A stretch of 64,000 bases of DNA from Oceanicola sp. 502str15 (GTDB lineage: Bacteria > Pseudomonadota > Alphaproteobacteria > Rhodobacterales > Rhodobacteraceae). Position numbers and translations under genes: made by a program. Of the stretch, positions 19,442-28,348 are shown piece after piece. The stretch is taken from positions 2,418,001 through 2,482,000 of the forward strand of contig NZ_WYDQ01000001.1 of NCBI RefSeq assembly GCF_024105635.1, written 5' to 3'. The first letter of the stretch is position 1, and every line of letters starts with the position of its first letter. The notes beneath the pieces are model-generated. The model did not search any database. It saw only the letters and a list, made by a program, of their open reading frames with translations, and was not told the DNA's origin.

Positions 19442-20881
19442 ATGACCGAAACGGCACCCCCGGGCCCGCCCCCACCCCCCATCGCAGAGCCGAGACCGGA
19501 CCCGGTGTCGATTGTCATCGGAACATTGCTGGTGGCCATCGTGGTGCTGAACCTGCTGGACGGGTTCGGGGTGGACCCGCGGGCGGCCTCGCTGGGCGGT
19601 GTGCTCTCGATCCTCGTGCTGGTGCTGTTGGCGCCGCAGGTGCGCGGGTCGCGGCATGTGTTCCTGGCGATATCGGTGGCGCTTGCGGGCTATTGCCTGC
19701 TGGTGCTGGCCGCCCCCGGCGAGGTGCTCTGGCCGGCGCTGGAGCGGGCGAGCTTCATCATCGGTTTCTTCTGCGCGTTGGCCAGCCTGCAACACGTGGC
19801 CGGGCGCTCGCCGGCAATCACCCGCGCTGCGGCCTTCCTTGCCAACCAGCCGCCGGGGCGGCGCTACCTTGCGCTTGGCTTCGGGACGCAGGTGTTTGCG
19901 CTGATGCTGAGCTACGGGGCGCTCTCGCTGCTGGGCACGATGGCGCGGCGCTCGGCGGAGCAGGAGCCGGACCCGGCGGTGCGGGCGCTGCGGGCGCGGC
20001 GGATGTTGCAGGGGGCGCAATGCGGGTTTTCGGCCTCGCTCTGCTGGTCGCCGCTGGCCTTTGCCACCGTCATCACCACGGCGCTCATTCCCGGCGCGAT
20101 GCTGGGGCCGGTGGTGGCCTATGGGCTGGTTTCGGCGCTGATCATCGTTGTCATCGGCTGGCTGGTCGACCGGCGGCTGAAGGGCACGCTGCCGCGCGGA
20201 ACGGTGGTGCCCCAGCGCGACGCGGCGGCGGCCCATGACGTGAAGTCGCTGCGGCCCCTGGGCTGGCTGCTGGCGGCGGTGGCGGTGCCCTCGATCCTGG
20301 CCGATGTGCTCTGGGACGTGCAGCCGGCGCATACGGTGCTGGGGCTGGTGCCGCTGATCGCGGCGGTCTGGGTGCTGATCGAGACCCGTCGGGGCCGCTG
20401 GGGCGAGCTGGGGGCGCGCAGCCGGGCCTATACCTTCGGCGACCTGCCGGGCTACCGGGCCGAGCTGGTGCTGCTGAGCACCGCCGGGTTCATCGGCACG
20501 GCGGCGGGGGCGCTGCTGCTGGCGTGGCTGTCGACCCATGCGCTGGATCTCAGCGCGATTCCGGCGCGGGTGTTTCTGGTGCTGCCGATCCTGCTGATCC
20601 CGCTGGCCGGGCAGCTCGGGTTGAACCCGATCCTGTTCGTTTCGCTCTTTGCACAGGTGCTGCCGAGCCCGGAGCAGCTTGGGGTTTCGACCATCTCGCT
20701 CGTGATGGCGCTCATCACCGGCTGGACGCTGACCGCGCCGACCTCGCCCTTTACCGCCTCGGTGATGATCATCTCGCGGCTCGGCGGGGTGACGCCCGCC
20801 GAGGTGGCCTTCAAGTGGAACGGTGCCTTTGTGCTGCTGTCGGCGCTGGCGCTGGGGATCTGGGTGCAGATCCTCGCGTGA
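19442..20881 (+). CDS. Integral membrane protein of unknown function, about 12 membrane segments
   Basis: I do not recognise this family. The protein has 479 residues. A short Pro-rich cytoplasmic leader (PPGPPPPPIAEPRPDP) precedes roughly twelve hydrophobic segments, beginning at SIVIGTLLVAIVVLNLLDGF. A central loop, around VDRRLKGTLPRGTVVPQRDAAAA, separates two halves of about six segments each. Recurrent polar or Gly/Pro breaks in the helices (NPILFVSLFAQVLPSP, GWTLTAPTSPFTAS) look like the re-entrant loops of ion-transporter superfamily carriers. A secondary transporter is therefore the best guess, with substrate unknown. The start at 19442 omits an upstream in-frame stretch that lacks membrane character. 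The gene stands alone, divergent from hisC. Confidence 0.7.
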   Translation: MTETAPPGPPPPPIAEPRPDPVSIVIGTLLVAIVVLNLLDGFGVDPRAASLGGVLSILVLVLLAPQVRGSRHVFLAISVALAGYCLLVLAAPGEVLWPALERASFIIGFFCALASLQHVAGRSPAITRAAAFLANQPPGRRYLALGFGTQVFALMLSYGALSLLGTMARRSAEQEPDPAVRALRARRMLQGAQCGFSASLCWSPLAFATVITTALIPGAMLGPVVAYGLVSALIIVVIGWLVDRRLKGTLPRGTVVPQRDAAAAHDVKSLRPLGWLLAAVAVPSILADVLWDVQPAHTVLGLVPLIAAVWVLIETRRGRWGELGARSRAYTFGDLPGYRAELVLLSTAGFIGTAAGALLLAWLSTHALDLSAIPARVFLVLPILLIPLAGQLGLNPILFVSLFAQVLPSPEQLGVSTISLVMALITGWTLTAPTSPFTASVMIISRLGGVTPAEVAFKWNGAFVLLSALALGIWVQILA

Positions 20882-20896
20882 GGCGGGCGCGCCGGC

Positions 20897-22312
20897 TCAG
20901 GTGGCCAGCACGTTGCGGAAGGCCCATGGCACGTTTTCGTCGATATCTTCGGGGAAATGCTCCCAGCGGTCCTGAAGCGGGGTCCAGTCGGTGTAATGCG
21001 CCTCGACGGGGCCGAGGTAGGGGCGTTGCACTTCGAGGCAGCGGGCGTGGTCCATCTCGTCGGCCTCGACGATGCCCGCCTCGGGGTTTTCCAGCGCCCA
21101 GACCATGCCGGCGAGCACGGCGGAGGTGACCTGTAGGCCGGTGGCGTTCTGGTAAGGCGCCAGATCGCGGGTTTCCTCGTTGGAGAGGCGGGAGCCGAAC
21201 CAGAGGGCGTTTTTCTCGTGGCCGTAGAGCAGCACGCCGAGTTCGTCGATGCCCTCGACGATCTCGTCTTCGGTGAGGATGTGGTGCTTTTCCTGTTGCT
21301 TGCCGGAGCCGAACATCTCGTGGAGCGAGAGCACGGCGTCATCCGCCGGGTGGTAGGCGTAGTGGCATGTGGGGCGATACTCGGGGTCGGCCCCCTGCCC
21401 TACGGTGAAATAATCGGAGATCGAGATGGCCTCGTTGTGGGTGACGAGAAAGCCGAACTGCGGCCCCGGCGTGGGGCACCATGTGTGGACCCGGGTGATC
21501 GCGCCGGGACGGTCGAGCCAGATGGCGGCCTGGCAGCCGGTGTCCTGACGGTGGCCGTTTTCGGGGAACCACGGCTCGTGGGTGCCCCAGCCGAGTTCGG
21601 CCGGTTGGAAGCCCTCGGAGATGAAGCCCTCGACCGACCACGTGTTGACGAAGGTGCCGCGCGGGCGCGGGGTGCGGCGGGCCTGCGTATCGCGCTCGGC
21701 GATGTGGACGCCCTGAACGCCGAGGCTTTGCATGAGTTTGGCCCAGCCTTCGCGGGTTTTCGGCGGGGTGGCGTCGGCGCCGGTGTCGCGGGCCAGCGTC
21801 AGCAGGGCCTCCTTGACGAACCAGGAGACCATGCCGGGGTTGGCGCCGCAGCAGTTGACCGCCGTGGGGCCGCCGGGATTGGCCGCCGCCTCGTCGCGCA
21901 CCGCCTGACGGAGGGCGTAGTTGGTGCGGGCGGCGTTGTCTTCCGTGTCGAAGTAGAAGCCCTTCCACGGCTCGGCCACGGTGTCGATGTAGAGCACGCC
22001 CAGCTCGCGGCAGAGCTTCATGATATCGAGCGAGGAGGTGTCGACCGAGAGGTTGACGCAGAAGCCCTTGCCATCGGGGAAGAGGCCGGAGAGCACCTCG
22101 CGGTAGTTCTCGGGGGTGAGGGCGGTGTCGATGAAGTTGAGCTTGTGCTGGCGCAGGAAGTTGTGCTGGCGGTCGTCTGGCTCGATGACGAGGAACTGGT
22201 CGGCGTCATATTCGAAGTGGCGCTCGATCAGGGGCCAGGTGCCTTTGCCGATGGAGCCGAAGCCGATCATCACGATGGGGCCTTCGATACGGCCATAGAC
22301 GGGGTGGGACAT
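20897..22312 (-). CDS. hss: Homospermidine synthase
   Basis: This protein of 471 residues matches bacterial homospermidine synthase, the NAD-dependent enzyme that makes sym-homospermidine from putrescine, a major polyamine in many alphaproteobacteria. A Rossmann motif is at residues 13-24 (IVMIGFGSIGKG). FIDTALTPENYREVL, VNLSVDTSSLDIMKL, VLYIDTVAEPW and NCCGANPGMVSWFVKEALL are typical of the saccharopine-dehydrogenase-like Hss family. The ATG at 22312 gives the family length; upstream in-frame sequence is unrelated. The gene is monocistronic and divergent from a small NTF2-like gene. Confidence 0.92.
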   Translation of the reverse strand: MSHPVYGRIEGPIVMIGFGSIGKGTWPLIERHFEYDADQFLVIEPDDRQHNFLRQHKLNFIDTALTPENYREVLSGLFPDGKGFCVNLSVDTSSLDIMKLCRELGVLYIDTVAEPWKGFYFDTEDNAARTNYALRQAVRDEAAANPGGPTAVNCCGANPGMVSWFVKEALLTLARDTGADATPPKTREGWAKLMQSLGVQGVHIAERDTQARRTPRPRGTFVNTWSVEGFISEGFQPAELGWGTHEPWFPENGHRQDTGCQAAIWLDRPGAITRVHTWCPTPGPQFGFLVTHNEAISISDYFTVGQGADPEYRPTCHYAYHPADDAVLSLHEMFGSGKQQEKHHILTEDEIVEGIDELGVLLYGHEKNALWFGSRLSNEETRDLAPYQNATGLQVTSAVLAGMVWALENPEAGIVEADEMDHARCLEVQRPYLGPVEAHYTDWTPLQDRWEHFPEDIDENVPWAFRNVLAT

Positions 22313-22481
22313 GGGGCGGCTCCTTCGACTGGTCAGCGTTTGGCCGGACCCTAGGGTGCGCGGGGAGGCTTGTCCAATTGGTGAGGCGGCGCGGGCTGCT
22401 GACACGGGCTGACAGGAGGCGGCGGGCCTTTGGCGCCGGGCACCCCAGATGCCGAGGGGCAAGCAGATGGAGGATCAGCGG

Positions 22482-22805
22482 ATGCACCAGACCCTGCCCG
22501 GCCCGATCGCGGGCTATTTTGCCGCCGACAACGCCGGGGGTGACGTGGCGGCCCATTTCACGCCGGAGGGCGTGGTGATCGACGAGGGCGCGACGCATCG
22601 CGGCGCGGCGGAAGTCGGCGCCTGGAAGCAGGCGGCGCAGGCGAAATACAACTACCGCAGCGAGGTGACGAGGGTGGAGGCCGAGGGCGAAGGCTACCTT
22701 GTGACCTGCCATGTGACCGGAGATTTTCCGGGCGGCGAGGTCGACCTGCGCTATCGCTTCACCCTTGCGGGCGGGCAGATCGCGCGGCTGGAGATCGCGC
22801 CCTGA
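22482..22805 (+). CDS. NTF2-like (SnoaL-type) small protein
   Basis: This small protein of 107 residues has the cone-shaped NTF2/SnoaL pattern: a helical start (MHQTLPGPIAGYFAADNAGGD), VAAHFTPEGVVIDEGATHRGAAEVGAW, then strands ending in VDLRYRFTLAGGQIARLEIAP. Family members range from isomerases to ligand-binding proteins; none can be assigned here. The ATG at 22482 is chosen because GGAGG lies 8 bases upstream. The in-frame ATGs at 22467 and 22449 would bury that site. It is divergent from the homospermidine synthase gene and converges on the nuclease-like gene. Confidence 0.75.
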   Translation: MHQTLPGPIAGYFAADNAGGDVAAHFTPEGVVIDEGATHRGAAEVGAWKQAAQAKYNYRSEVTRVEAEGEGYLVTCHVTGDFPGGEVDLRYRFTLAGGQIARLEIAP

Positions 22806-22814
22806 GGCTGCGGC

Positions 22815-23855
22815 TCAGACGCCGGGCGCCCCGGGGGCGGGCTTCCACTTGAAGGCGGTGCGCAGCACGCCGTGGTCGGTGGTGCCGCTGGTCTTGTGGT
22901 CGTCGAAGTTGAGGTGGTCGTTCTCCACGGTCATCTCGTCGAAGGCCCAGAGGCGGCGCTTGGAGTTGTCGTAGAACTGCTCGGAAAACAGGATGTGGTC
23001 GAGGCTCTCGCGCTGCCCCTTGTAGACGTGGGTGTAATAGACATCGCGGACCGAGCGGTACTCTTGCAGGGTCTGGGCGGTGTAGAGCGCATTGTCGCCG
23101 CCGCCCGTGGAGAGCGGCGAGAGGTAGGTGGGCTGCTCGGAGAGGATGTTGAGGGTGTTGCTCTCCTTGCCGTCGTTCATGTCGCCGATCAGCACGGCGG
23201 GCGTGGCGGTGCCCTTGGTGAGCCGGGTCACCAGCACCCGAAGGGCGGCGGCCTCGGCGGTGCGGCGGATGGTGGAGATGGCATAGCCCAGCGCGGTGGA
23301 ATGGGGGCCGTGCACGTCGCGGTCGTACCAGCCACGCTCGCGCCAGACCTGGGTGGGGCGGCGGGATTTGAAGTGGCAGATGAAGACATGAATCGCCGGG
23401 GTGTCGTCGGTGGGGCGGACCTGGAAGTGGAGCACGGGGCGGGAGAAGCTGGTGAGCTGCACCGAGATGTCGGACTGCTGGGGGTCGTCGCCGCCGGAGC
23501 GCAGGACCATCTCGGGCGGAAAGTCGGTGATCCATTCGGGGGTGCCGGTGAGGATGTCGCTGCGTACCGCCGCCGCGCAGACGATGGAGCGGCCGTTGTG
23601 GCCGGGCGGGGTGAGCGCGGTGTGGGTGCCCGCGAGGCCGGCGGCGGAGAGGAGCTGGTCGAGCGCGGCGGGGGCCCAGAGCTCCTGGAAGCCGACCACA
23701 TCGGCGGCGATGCGCTGGAGTGTGCGCCCGCTCCACACGATCTTGCGGGCATAGACCCCGGCGTCCCAGCCATCGGTATCGCCATAGATCGCCTCGCCGG
23801 GAAGCTGGAGGTTGAGCAGGTTCATGCTGGAAAAGGAAATGTCTCGCCGGGCCAT
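22815..23855 (-). CDS. Endonuclease/exonuclease/phosphatase-family protein
   Basis: This protein of 346 residues has the DNase I-like fold. The metal-site Glu sits in VVGFQELWAP, a conserved His in HVFICHFKSRRP, the Asp/Asn pair in LIGDMNDGKESN, and C-terminal SLDHILFS and TTDHGVLRTAF. No signal peptide is evident, so it is probably cytoplasmic. The family includes nucleases, phosphatases and phosphodiesterases, and the substrate cannot be told from sequence. The start at 23855 has GAGGAGA upstream. It appears to be monocistronic and is convergent with the NTF2-like gene. Confidence 0.82.
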   Translation of the reverse strand: MARRDISFSSMNLLNLQLPGEAIYGDTDGWDAGVYARKIVWSGRTLQRIAADVVGFQELWAPAALDQLLSAAGLAGTHTALTPPGHNGRSIVCAAAVRSDILTGTPEWITDFPPEMVLRSGGDDPQQSDISVQLTSFSRPVLHFQVRPTDDTPAIHVFICHFKSRRPTQVWRERGWYDRDVHGPHSTALGYAISTIRRTAEAAALRVLVTRLTKGTATPAVLIGDMNDGKESNTLNILSEQPTYLSPLSTGGGDNALYTAQTLQEYRSVRDVYYTHVYKGQRESLDHILFSEQFYDNSKRRLWAFDEMTVENDHLNFDDHKTSGTTDHGVLRTAFKWKPAPGAPGV

Positions 23856-24116
23856 GGGGTGTCTCCTCTTGCGGTGCACCGGCGAAGGGTGGCGCAGGAA
23901 GGATGACAGGGAAATAACGCTCTGCCTGCGCGATCCGGGGCAGCGTCACTTTTCACGCCGGGCTCACGGCCAGTGAGGCCGCTCGCCACACATCTGACGT
24001 CTGCGTGATCACGTGCTTTTCCGGCGCCCGGGCTGCAACTCTTTCACCGACCCTTCAGTTGTTAAGGACATAGGCCCGGCAATATCGCCGAAGCCCTTTT
24101 CCCCAGAGGACTTTCA

Positions 24117-24980
24117 ATGACCTTCACCACCCTTCGCACAAGCCTTGCCGCTTCCGCCCTCGGGCTCCTTTCGGCCCCCGCCTTCGCAGATGGCCACGCC
24201 GGCAAGATGGGGTATGCGCTTGCCAATGACGGCTCCACGCTTGTGGTGATGGCCGATCTTGCCGCGCCCGGCGATGTGCAGACCTTCGACCTGGCCCAAC
24301 CGCTGCGCGCCATTGCCTACCGTCCGGTCACCGGCGACCTGCTGGGCTTTGCCGATGGCATGATCGTCACGGTGAACCCGGCGAGCGGCGAAGTGACCGA
24401 CCTTGGCGCGACCTTCGACGAGAATGCGATGATCGGCGCCGATGGCTACGTGGCTTTCGACTTCAACAATGCGATTGACGCCGTGCGCGCCGTGGGCTCG
24501 GACGGGGCGAACCTTGTCTATTTCCCCGAGGGCTTTGGCGACAACGACCCGAAGGCGAACACGGTGAAGCGCTTCACCGACGCGGCCTATGGCGAGGGCG
24601 ATGCCAACGCCGGCACCACGCCGATGATCTTTGCCAACGCCTATACCAACGCGATCTCCGGCGCCACGGCGGGCTCGACGGCGCAGTTTGCGCTGGACGC
24701 CGAAACCGACTCGCTGGTGACGCTGGCCAACAACGACGGCACGCTGGGCACGGTTGGCCCGGTGACGGTGGACGGCGCGGAAGTTGACCTGAGCGCCTGG
24801 GGCGGGTTTGACATCCTGTCGCCCGAAGAGGGCACCGACATGGCCTATGCCGTGCTCCAGATGGAAGGTGCAGAGAGCGCCGGGCTTTACTCCGTCGACC
24901 TGACGAGCGGTGCGGCCACGATGATTGCCGACCTCGGCATGGGCGGCTTCTCTGGCTTTGCGGTCAGCCCGGGGATGTAA
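24117..24980 (+). CDS. DUF4394-domain exported protein
   Basis: This protein of 287 residues has a signal peptide (residues 1-23, ending PAFA) followed by a DUF4394-type domain. The pattern is repeated short beta segments: MGYALANDGSTLVVM, LRAIAYRPVTGDLLGF, AFDFNNAIDAVRAVGSDGANLVY and AGLYSVDLTSGAATMIADLG. The arrangement suggests a beta-propeller-like fold; many proteins of this kind are acidic and secreted. Function is unknown. AGAGGA precedes the ATG by 7 bases. The gene is monocistronic and is followed by a strong intrinsic terminator. Confidence 0.82.
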   Translation: MTFTTLRTSLAASALGLLSAPAFADGHAGKMGYALANDGSTLVVMADLAAPGDVQTFDLAQPLRAIAYRPVTGDLLGFADGMIVTVNPASGEVTDLGATFDENAMIGADGYVAFDFNNAIDAVRAVGSDGANLVYFPEGFGDNDPKANTVKRFTDAAYGEGDANAGTTPMIFANAYTNAISGATAGSTAQFALDAETDSLVTLANNDGTLGTVGPVTVDGAEVDLSAWGGFDILSPEEGTDMAYAVLQMEGAESAGLYSVDLTSGAATMIADLGMGGFSGFAVSPGM

Positions 24981-25002
24981 TTCCACCGGAGCATTGAACA
25001 GT

Positions 25003-25040
25003 AAGGGCTGTCCGGTTTCGGGCGGCCCTTTTTTGTTTTT
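25003..25040 (+). terminator. Intrinsic terminator of the DUF4394 gene
   Basis: An 11-bp stem with two G-T wobbles (AAGGGCTGTCC at 25003-25013, GGGCGGCCCTT at 25020-25030) surrounds a six-base loop and runs into a T-rich tract (TTTTTTGTTTTTT). It lies 22 bases after the DUF4394 stop. Confidence 0.9.
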
Positions 25041-25096
25041 TGGCTTCGCGTTTCATGGCGCCGGATACGAGACGGGCGGGGCAGCGCCAACGGAAA

Positions 25097-25122
25097 AGGG
25101 CCGCACCCTGCGGTGCGGCCCT
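25097..25122 (-). terminator. Intrinsic terminator of rpsD
   Basis: This is a perfect 11-bp stem (AGGGCCGCACC / GGTGCGGCCCT) with a four-base loop. Read on the minus strand it is followed by TTTTCC. It lies 50 bases beyond the rpsD stop and faces the DUF4394 terminator, so the convergent pair is insulated on both sides. Confidence 0.85.
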
Positions 25123-25171
25123 CCTGTCCCTCGAATGAGGTGGTGCGGGGTGGGTTGGCCCACCTCCGACC

Positions 25172-25792
25172 TTAGTTCTGAGCGTAGAATTCGATGACGA
25201 GGTTCGGTTCCATCTGGACCGCGTAGGGCACGTCCGACAGGCCGGGGGTGCGCACGAAGGTGGCGGTCATCTTGGAGTGGTCGGCCTCGATGTACTCGGG
25301 CACGTCGCGCTCGGAGAGGCCGACGGCTTCCAGCACGATGGCCAGCTGCTTGGACTTGTCGCGGACCTCGATCACGTCGCCCTCTTTCACACGGTAGGAG
25401 GGGATGTTGACGCGCTGGCCGTTCACCTTGACGTGGCCGTGGTTCACGAACTGGCGTGCGGCGAAGACGGTGGGAACGAACTTGGCGCGGTAGACCACGG
25501 CGTCGAGGCGGCGCTCGAGCAGGCCGATCAGGTTTTCGCCGGTGTCACCCTTCACACGGGCGGCTTCGGCGAAGATGCGCTTGAACTGTTTTTCGGTCAG
25601 GTCGCCGTAGTGGCCCTTGAGCTTCTGCTTGGCGCGGAGCTGGAGGCCGAAGTCGGAGAGCTTGCCCTTGCGACGCTGGCCGTGCTGGCCGGGGCCGTAT
25701 TCGCGGCGGTTGACCGGGGACTTCGGGCGGCCCCAGATGTTTTCGCCCATGCGGCGATCGAGTTTGTACTTGGCAGACGTGCGTTTGGTCAC
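25172..25792 (-). CDS. rpsD: 30S ribosomal protein S4
   Basis: This protein of 206 residues is S4, a primary 16S rRNA binder that nucleates small-subunit assembly and in many bacteria represses its own operon. It starts [21 protein letters not shown] and has [21 protein letters not shown]. The S4 RNA-binding domain includes [31 protein letters not shown] (given here in two adjoining parts, residues 92-106 and 107-122). As is usual in alphaproteobacteria, rpsD stands alone outside the alpha operon. AAGGAGAT lies just upstream of the ATG. The preceding ~110 bases contain short GC-rich hairpins that could include a leader, but no defined S4 leader was recognised. Confidence 0.97.
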   Translation of the reverse strand: MTKRTSAKYKLDRRMGENIWGRPKSPVNRREYGPGQHGQRRKGKLSDFGLQLRAKQKLKGHYGDLTEKQFKRIFAEAARVKGDTGENLIGLLERRLDAVVYRAKFVPTVFAARQFVNHGHVKVNGQRVNIPSYRVKEGDVIEVRDKSKQLAIVLEAVGLSERDVPEYIEADHSKMTATFVRTPGLSDVPYAVQMEPNLVIEFYAQN

Positions 25793-25904
25793 GGCTGATC
25801 TCCTTCGTTAGAGCGTCCCCGCAATCGGAGACTATGAAGGGCGTTGTCCTTTGCCTTGCGGCCGACAGGGCCTCCCTTGCGGGAGCCACCAACACCAATT
25901 GAAA

Positions 25905-25926
25905 CACCGGGGCGCGAACCCCGGTG
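25905..25926 (-). terminator. Probable terminator of the Hint-domain gene
   Basis: A perfect 8-bp stem (CACCGGGG / CCCCGGTG) with a six-base loop is followed on the minus strand by TTTC. It lies 44 bases beyond the stop of the Hint-domain gene and before the rpsD promoter region. The T-tract is short, so termination may be partial. Confidence 0.6.
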
Positions 25927-25970
25927 GATGGCGGGCTTATACAGGGCGGGCGGGGCGAGTCAACAGCGGG

Positions 25971-27098
25971 CTAGGCGGCCAGCGCAGCGTCGTGGCGCAG
26001 GATCGCGGCCTCGCCGTCCGACAGGGTGCGTCGCGCGGGGGCGCCGTAGTCGTCGGGGCGTTTCTTGAGCCAGGGCATGCCGTCGAGGAGGCGGGCGCGA
26101 TCGCCGGCGTCGAGGGTGGCAAAATCGGCCTCGGCGGGGTGGAAGCTTTCGGTTTCGACGCCGTTGGCGAAGAGCACCTGGTGACGGTCCATCAGGATAT
26201 GGACATAGGTGGCCTCGGTGAGCCGGGTGTCGGTGGCGATGCCGCGCATGCCGGCCAGGTCGCGCGCGCGCACCAGCACCTCAGGGGTGTTGAACAGCGC
26301 CCGGGCGGCGGGGCCGCGGATGAGCATGCGGTGGTTGGGCGAGACCAGCAGGTCGCCGTCGGGAATGTCGGGCCCCAGCACCCCGGCGCGGATGCGCATG
26401 GGGCGGAGCTGGGGCATGGCAAAGAGGCGCGCGCCTGTCATCCGGCGCTGACCGGCCCAGAGCACGGGCTGGGCGCCGTCGTCCTTGGTTTGCACCAGGT
26501 CGCCCTCGCGCAGCGTCTCGACGAGCTTGAACCCCTCGGGCGTGGCGATGCGGGTGCCGGCGGTGAAGCAGATCACGCCACCTGCCGCGGTTTCACCGGG
26601 GGGCGGGAGCGTTTCGGCCAGTTCGGCCACATCGCTGACCCTGAGGTCGGTGCCCTCGGGGGGCACGCCGCCGGCGAACATCAGGAGGCCGGAGGCGCCC
26701 GGCAGGGTTTCGATCCAGCTGACCATCCAGGCGCTCTGCCCGTCGGTCACGGTAAAGCCGGCCTGCGGCAGGAGCGAGCTGTCGGCGGCGACCTGCGCGA
26801 TGGCCTCGGCGCGGGCCATGGCCCGGCGGGCATCTTCGCCGCGCGACAGTTCTGCCAGCGCCGCGCCGTTGCCCGAGATCATCCGCCGCACCTTGCGTGC
26901 CGCGCGTCTGTGGAGGTCTGCCACGCCCTCTGCGCCTGCAAGCGAGATCACGTCGCCCGGGCCATCCACCCGGGTGAGCGCTCCGCTCCAGCGCCAGGTC
27001 GCACCCGGATGCAGGCTTTCCACGGCTGCGCCGGGGTGCCCATCTGTTTCCGTATGCGACCAGGGGATGACAAACGTGCCGAGAAAGCCCGTTTTCAT
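25971..27098 (-). CDS. Hint (hedgehog/intein) domain protein
   Basis: This protein of 375 residues has an N-terminal region of unknown fold (1-180) and a C-terminal Hint module. The Hint module begins at GGVICFTAGTRIATPEG, with the intein-like first Cys, and continues with VETLREGDLVQTKDDG, PVLWAGQRR, LLVSPNHRMLI (block-B-like His) and VETESFHPAE. Such Hint_2 proteins are abundant in Roseobacters, often at the end of RTX or secreted proteins. This one has no RTX repeats and no signal peptide. Only about 130 residues lie C-terminal to the B block, so it could self-cleave but would splice nothing obvious. The biological role is unknown. The gene is monocistronic with its own terminator. Confidence 0.85.
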   Translation of the reverse strand: MKTGFLGTFVIPWSHTETDGHPGAAVESLHPGATWRWSGALTRVDGPGDVISLAGAEGVADLHRRAARKVRRMISGNGAALAELSRGEDARRAMARAEAIAQVAADSSLLPQAGFTVTDGQSAWMVSWIETLPGASGLLMFAGGVPPEGTDLRVSDVAELAETLPPPGETAAGGVICFTAGTRIATPEGFKLVETLREGDLVQTKDDGAQPVLWAGQRRMTGARLFAMPQLRPMRIRAGVLGPDIPDGDLLVSPNHRMLIRGPAARALFNTPEVLVRARDLAGMRGIATDTRLTEATYVHILMDRHQVLFANGVETESFHPAEADFATLDAGDRARLLDGMPWLKKRPDDYGAPARRTLSDGEAAILRHDAALAA

Positions 27099-27283
27099 GC
27101 CTGTATGCCTGCCGATTTTCTTTTTTATTGCCGAATCGTTAACACGGCAGGAGTCGGCGGACCAAGCAGAAAATGCAGCGGCGTCAAAGGCGTGGCTGGG
27201 GAGTCACGCGGGGGGAGACGGGGCTTGAGTTGGGGTGGGGGCCGCCTGAAGCGCCGGGGCGCCTCGAGCGGCCGGGGCCTGCG

Positions 27284-28198
27284 CTAGAAGAACAGGCGGA
27301 GTTGCAGGGCGCCCACGAACTGCCCCTCGGGCTGGGCCTCGAACTCTTCGGACAGGTAGGTGAGCCCGTAGAACAGCCCGGCGTTCTCGCCCTGCCAGTT
27401 CATCCCGGCGCGAAGGCGGGTGCGGGTATCGGTCAGCATGTAGCCGTCTTCCTCGGGGAGATATTCGGAGGAATAGACCTTGGCGATGTCGCCGCCCACC
27501 AGAAAGGAAAAGCCGCGGTCCTCGTCGGAGCGGATCACCTGGTAGCGGTGGCCGGTGGTGATGTCGCGCGCCATCATCGCGCCACGCCCGTAGCTGCCGA
27601 AGGTCAGGTCGGCGCCGGCGCGGGCATAGCTCTCGACCCCGGCCTGCACTTCGAGGAAGGGCCGCAGGCGGGCGTTGCCGAAGCTCAGCTCGCGCGAGAG
27701 CTCGGCGGAGAAGCTGGCGTAGGCGTTGTTGGGGATCTGGTTGCCCAGAACGGTGGTTTCCGCGAGGCCGAAGCTCTTGTGGATCGCGTTCTGAAGCTCG
27801 CCCAGCCCGGTCTGCGGGCCGGTGAAGGTGAGGTCCACCCCGGCGCGCAGGTCGGCCTCTCCGAGCTTGGAGTAGCTGTGCACGCCGAAGGTCAGCGCGG
27901 CGGCGAAGCGGCGGTCGCCGGCAGGCGGGTTGGTGAGGCTCTGGGGCGCGATCAGTTCGGAGCGCAGGCGGAACTCCAGCAGCTGGCCGAAACGGTCGGG
28001 CGCCACGCCCTGCCAGTCGGGGCCATAGGCGATCGACACGCTGTAGGCGCCGGTGCGCCAGCGGTCGTAGCCATCACCCAGCACGTCGTTGGTAAACAGC
28101 CGCCCCCAGCCCAGCAGGGCCCGTTCGGCGGCCTGCGCCGGGGCGGCAAGGCTGGCGAGGGCCGTGAGGAGGCAGAAAAGGCGGGCGAGTGGTTTCAT
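27284..28198 (-). CDS. LpxR-like outer-membrane lipid A deacylase family protein (DUF2219)
   Basis: This protein of 304 residues has a signal peptide (1-23, ending AQA) and an outer-membrane barrel that ends in aromatic residues (VGALQLRLFF). LGWGRLFTNDVLGDGYDRWRTG contains the Asn-Asp pair (Asn37-Asp38) found near the mature N-terminus of LpxR, the lipid A 3'-O-deacylase. TGPQTGLGELQNAIHKSFG matches the conserved middle segment. I could not align every catalytic residue, so activity is inferred and an uncharacterised DUF2219 barrel is possible. The gene is monocistronic and divergent from a CoA-transferase gene. Confidence 0.8.
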   Translation of the reverse strand: MKPLARLFCLLTALASLAAPAQAAERALLGWGRLFTNDVLGDGYDRWRTGAYSVSIAYGPDWQGVAPDRFGQLLEFRLRSELIAPQSLTNPPAGDRRFAAALTFGVHSYSKLGEADLRAGVDLTFTGPQTGLGELQNAIHKSFGLAETTVLGNQIPNNAYASFSAELSRELSFGNARLRPFLEVQAGVESYARAGADLTFGSYGRGAMMARDITTGHRYQVIRSDEDRGFSFLVGGDIAKVYSSEYLPEEDGYMLTDTRTRLRAGMNWQGENAGLFYGLTYLSEEFEAQPEGQFVGALQLRLFF

Positions 28199-28348
28199 GG
28201 CGCGTTACCGGTATTGGGGGTGTTGTTTGCCTCCATACGCGCAACCCGCGCGTGTCAGAAGAGGGGCAACATGCAGAGGGCGGGAAACGCAGTGTTTCCG
28301 CAACAGCCCCGGGGCGCTAGGGTGGCGCGATTGATGCAGGGAGGCAGG

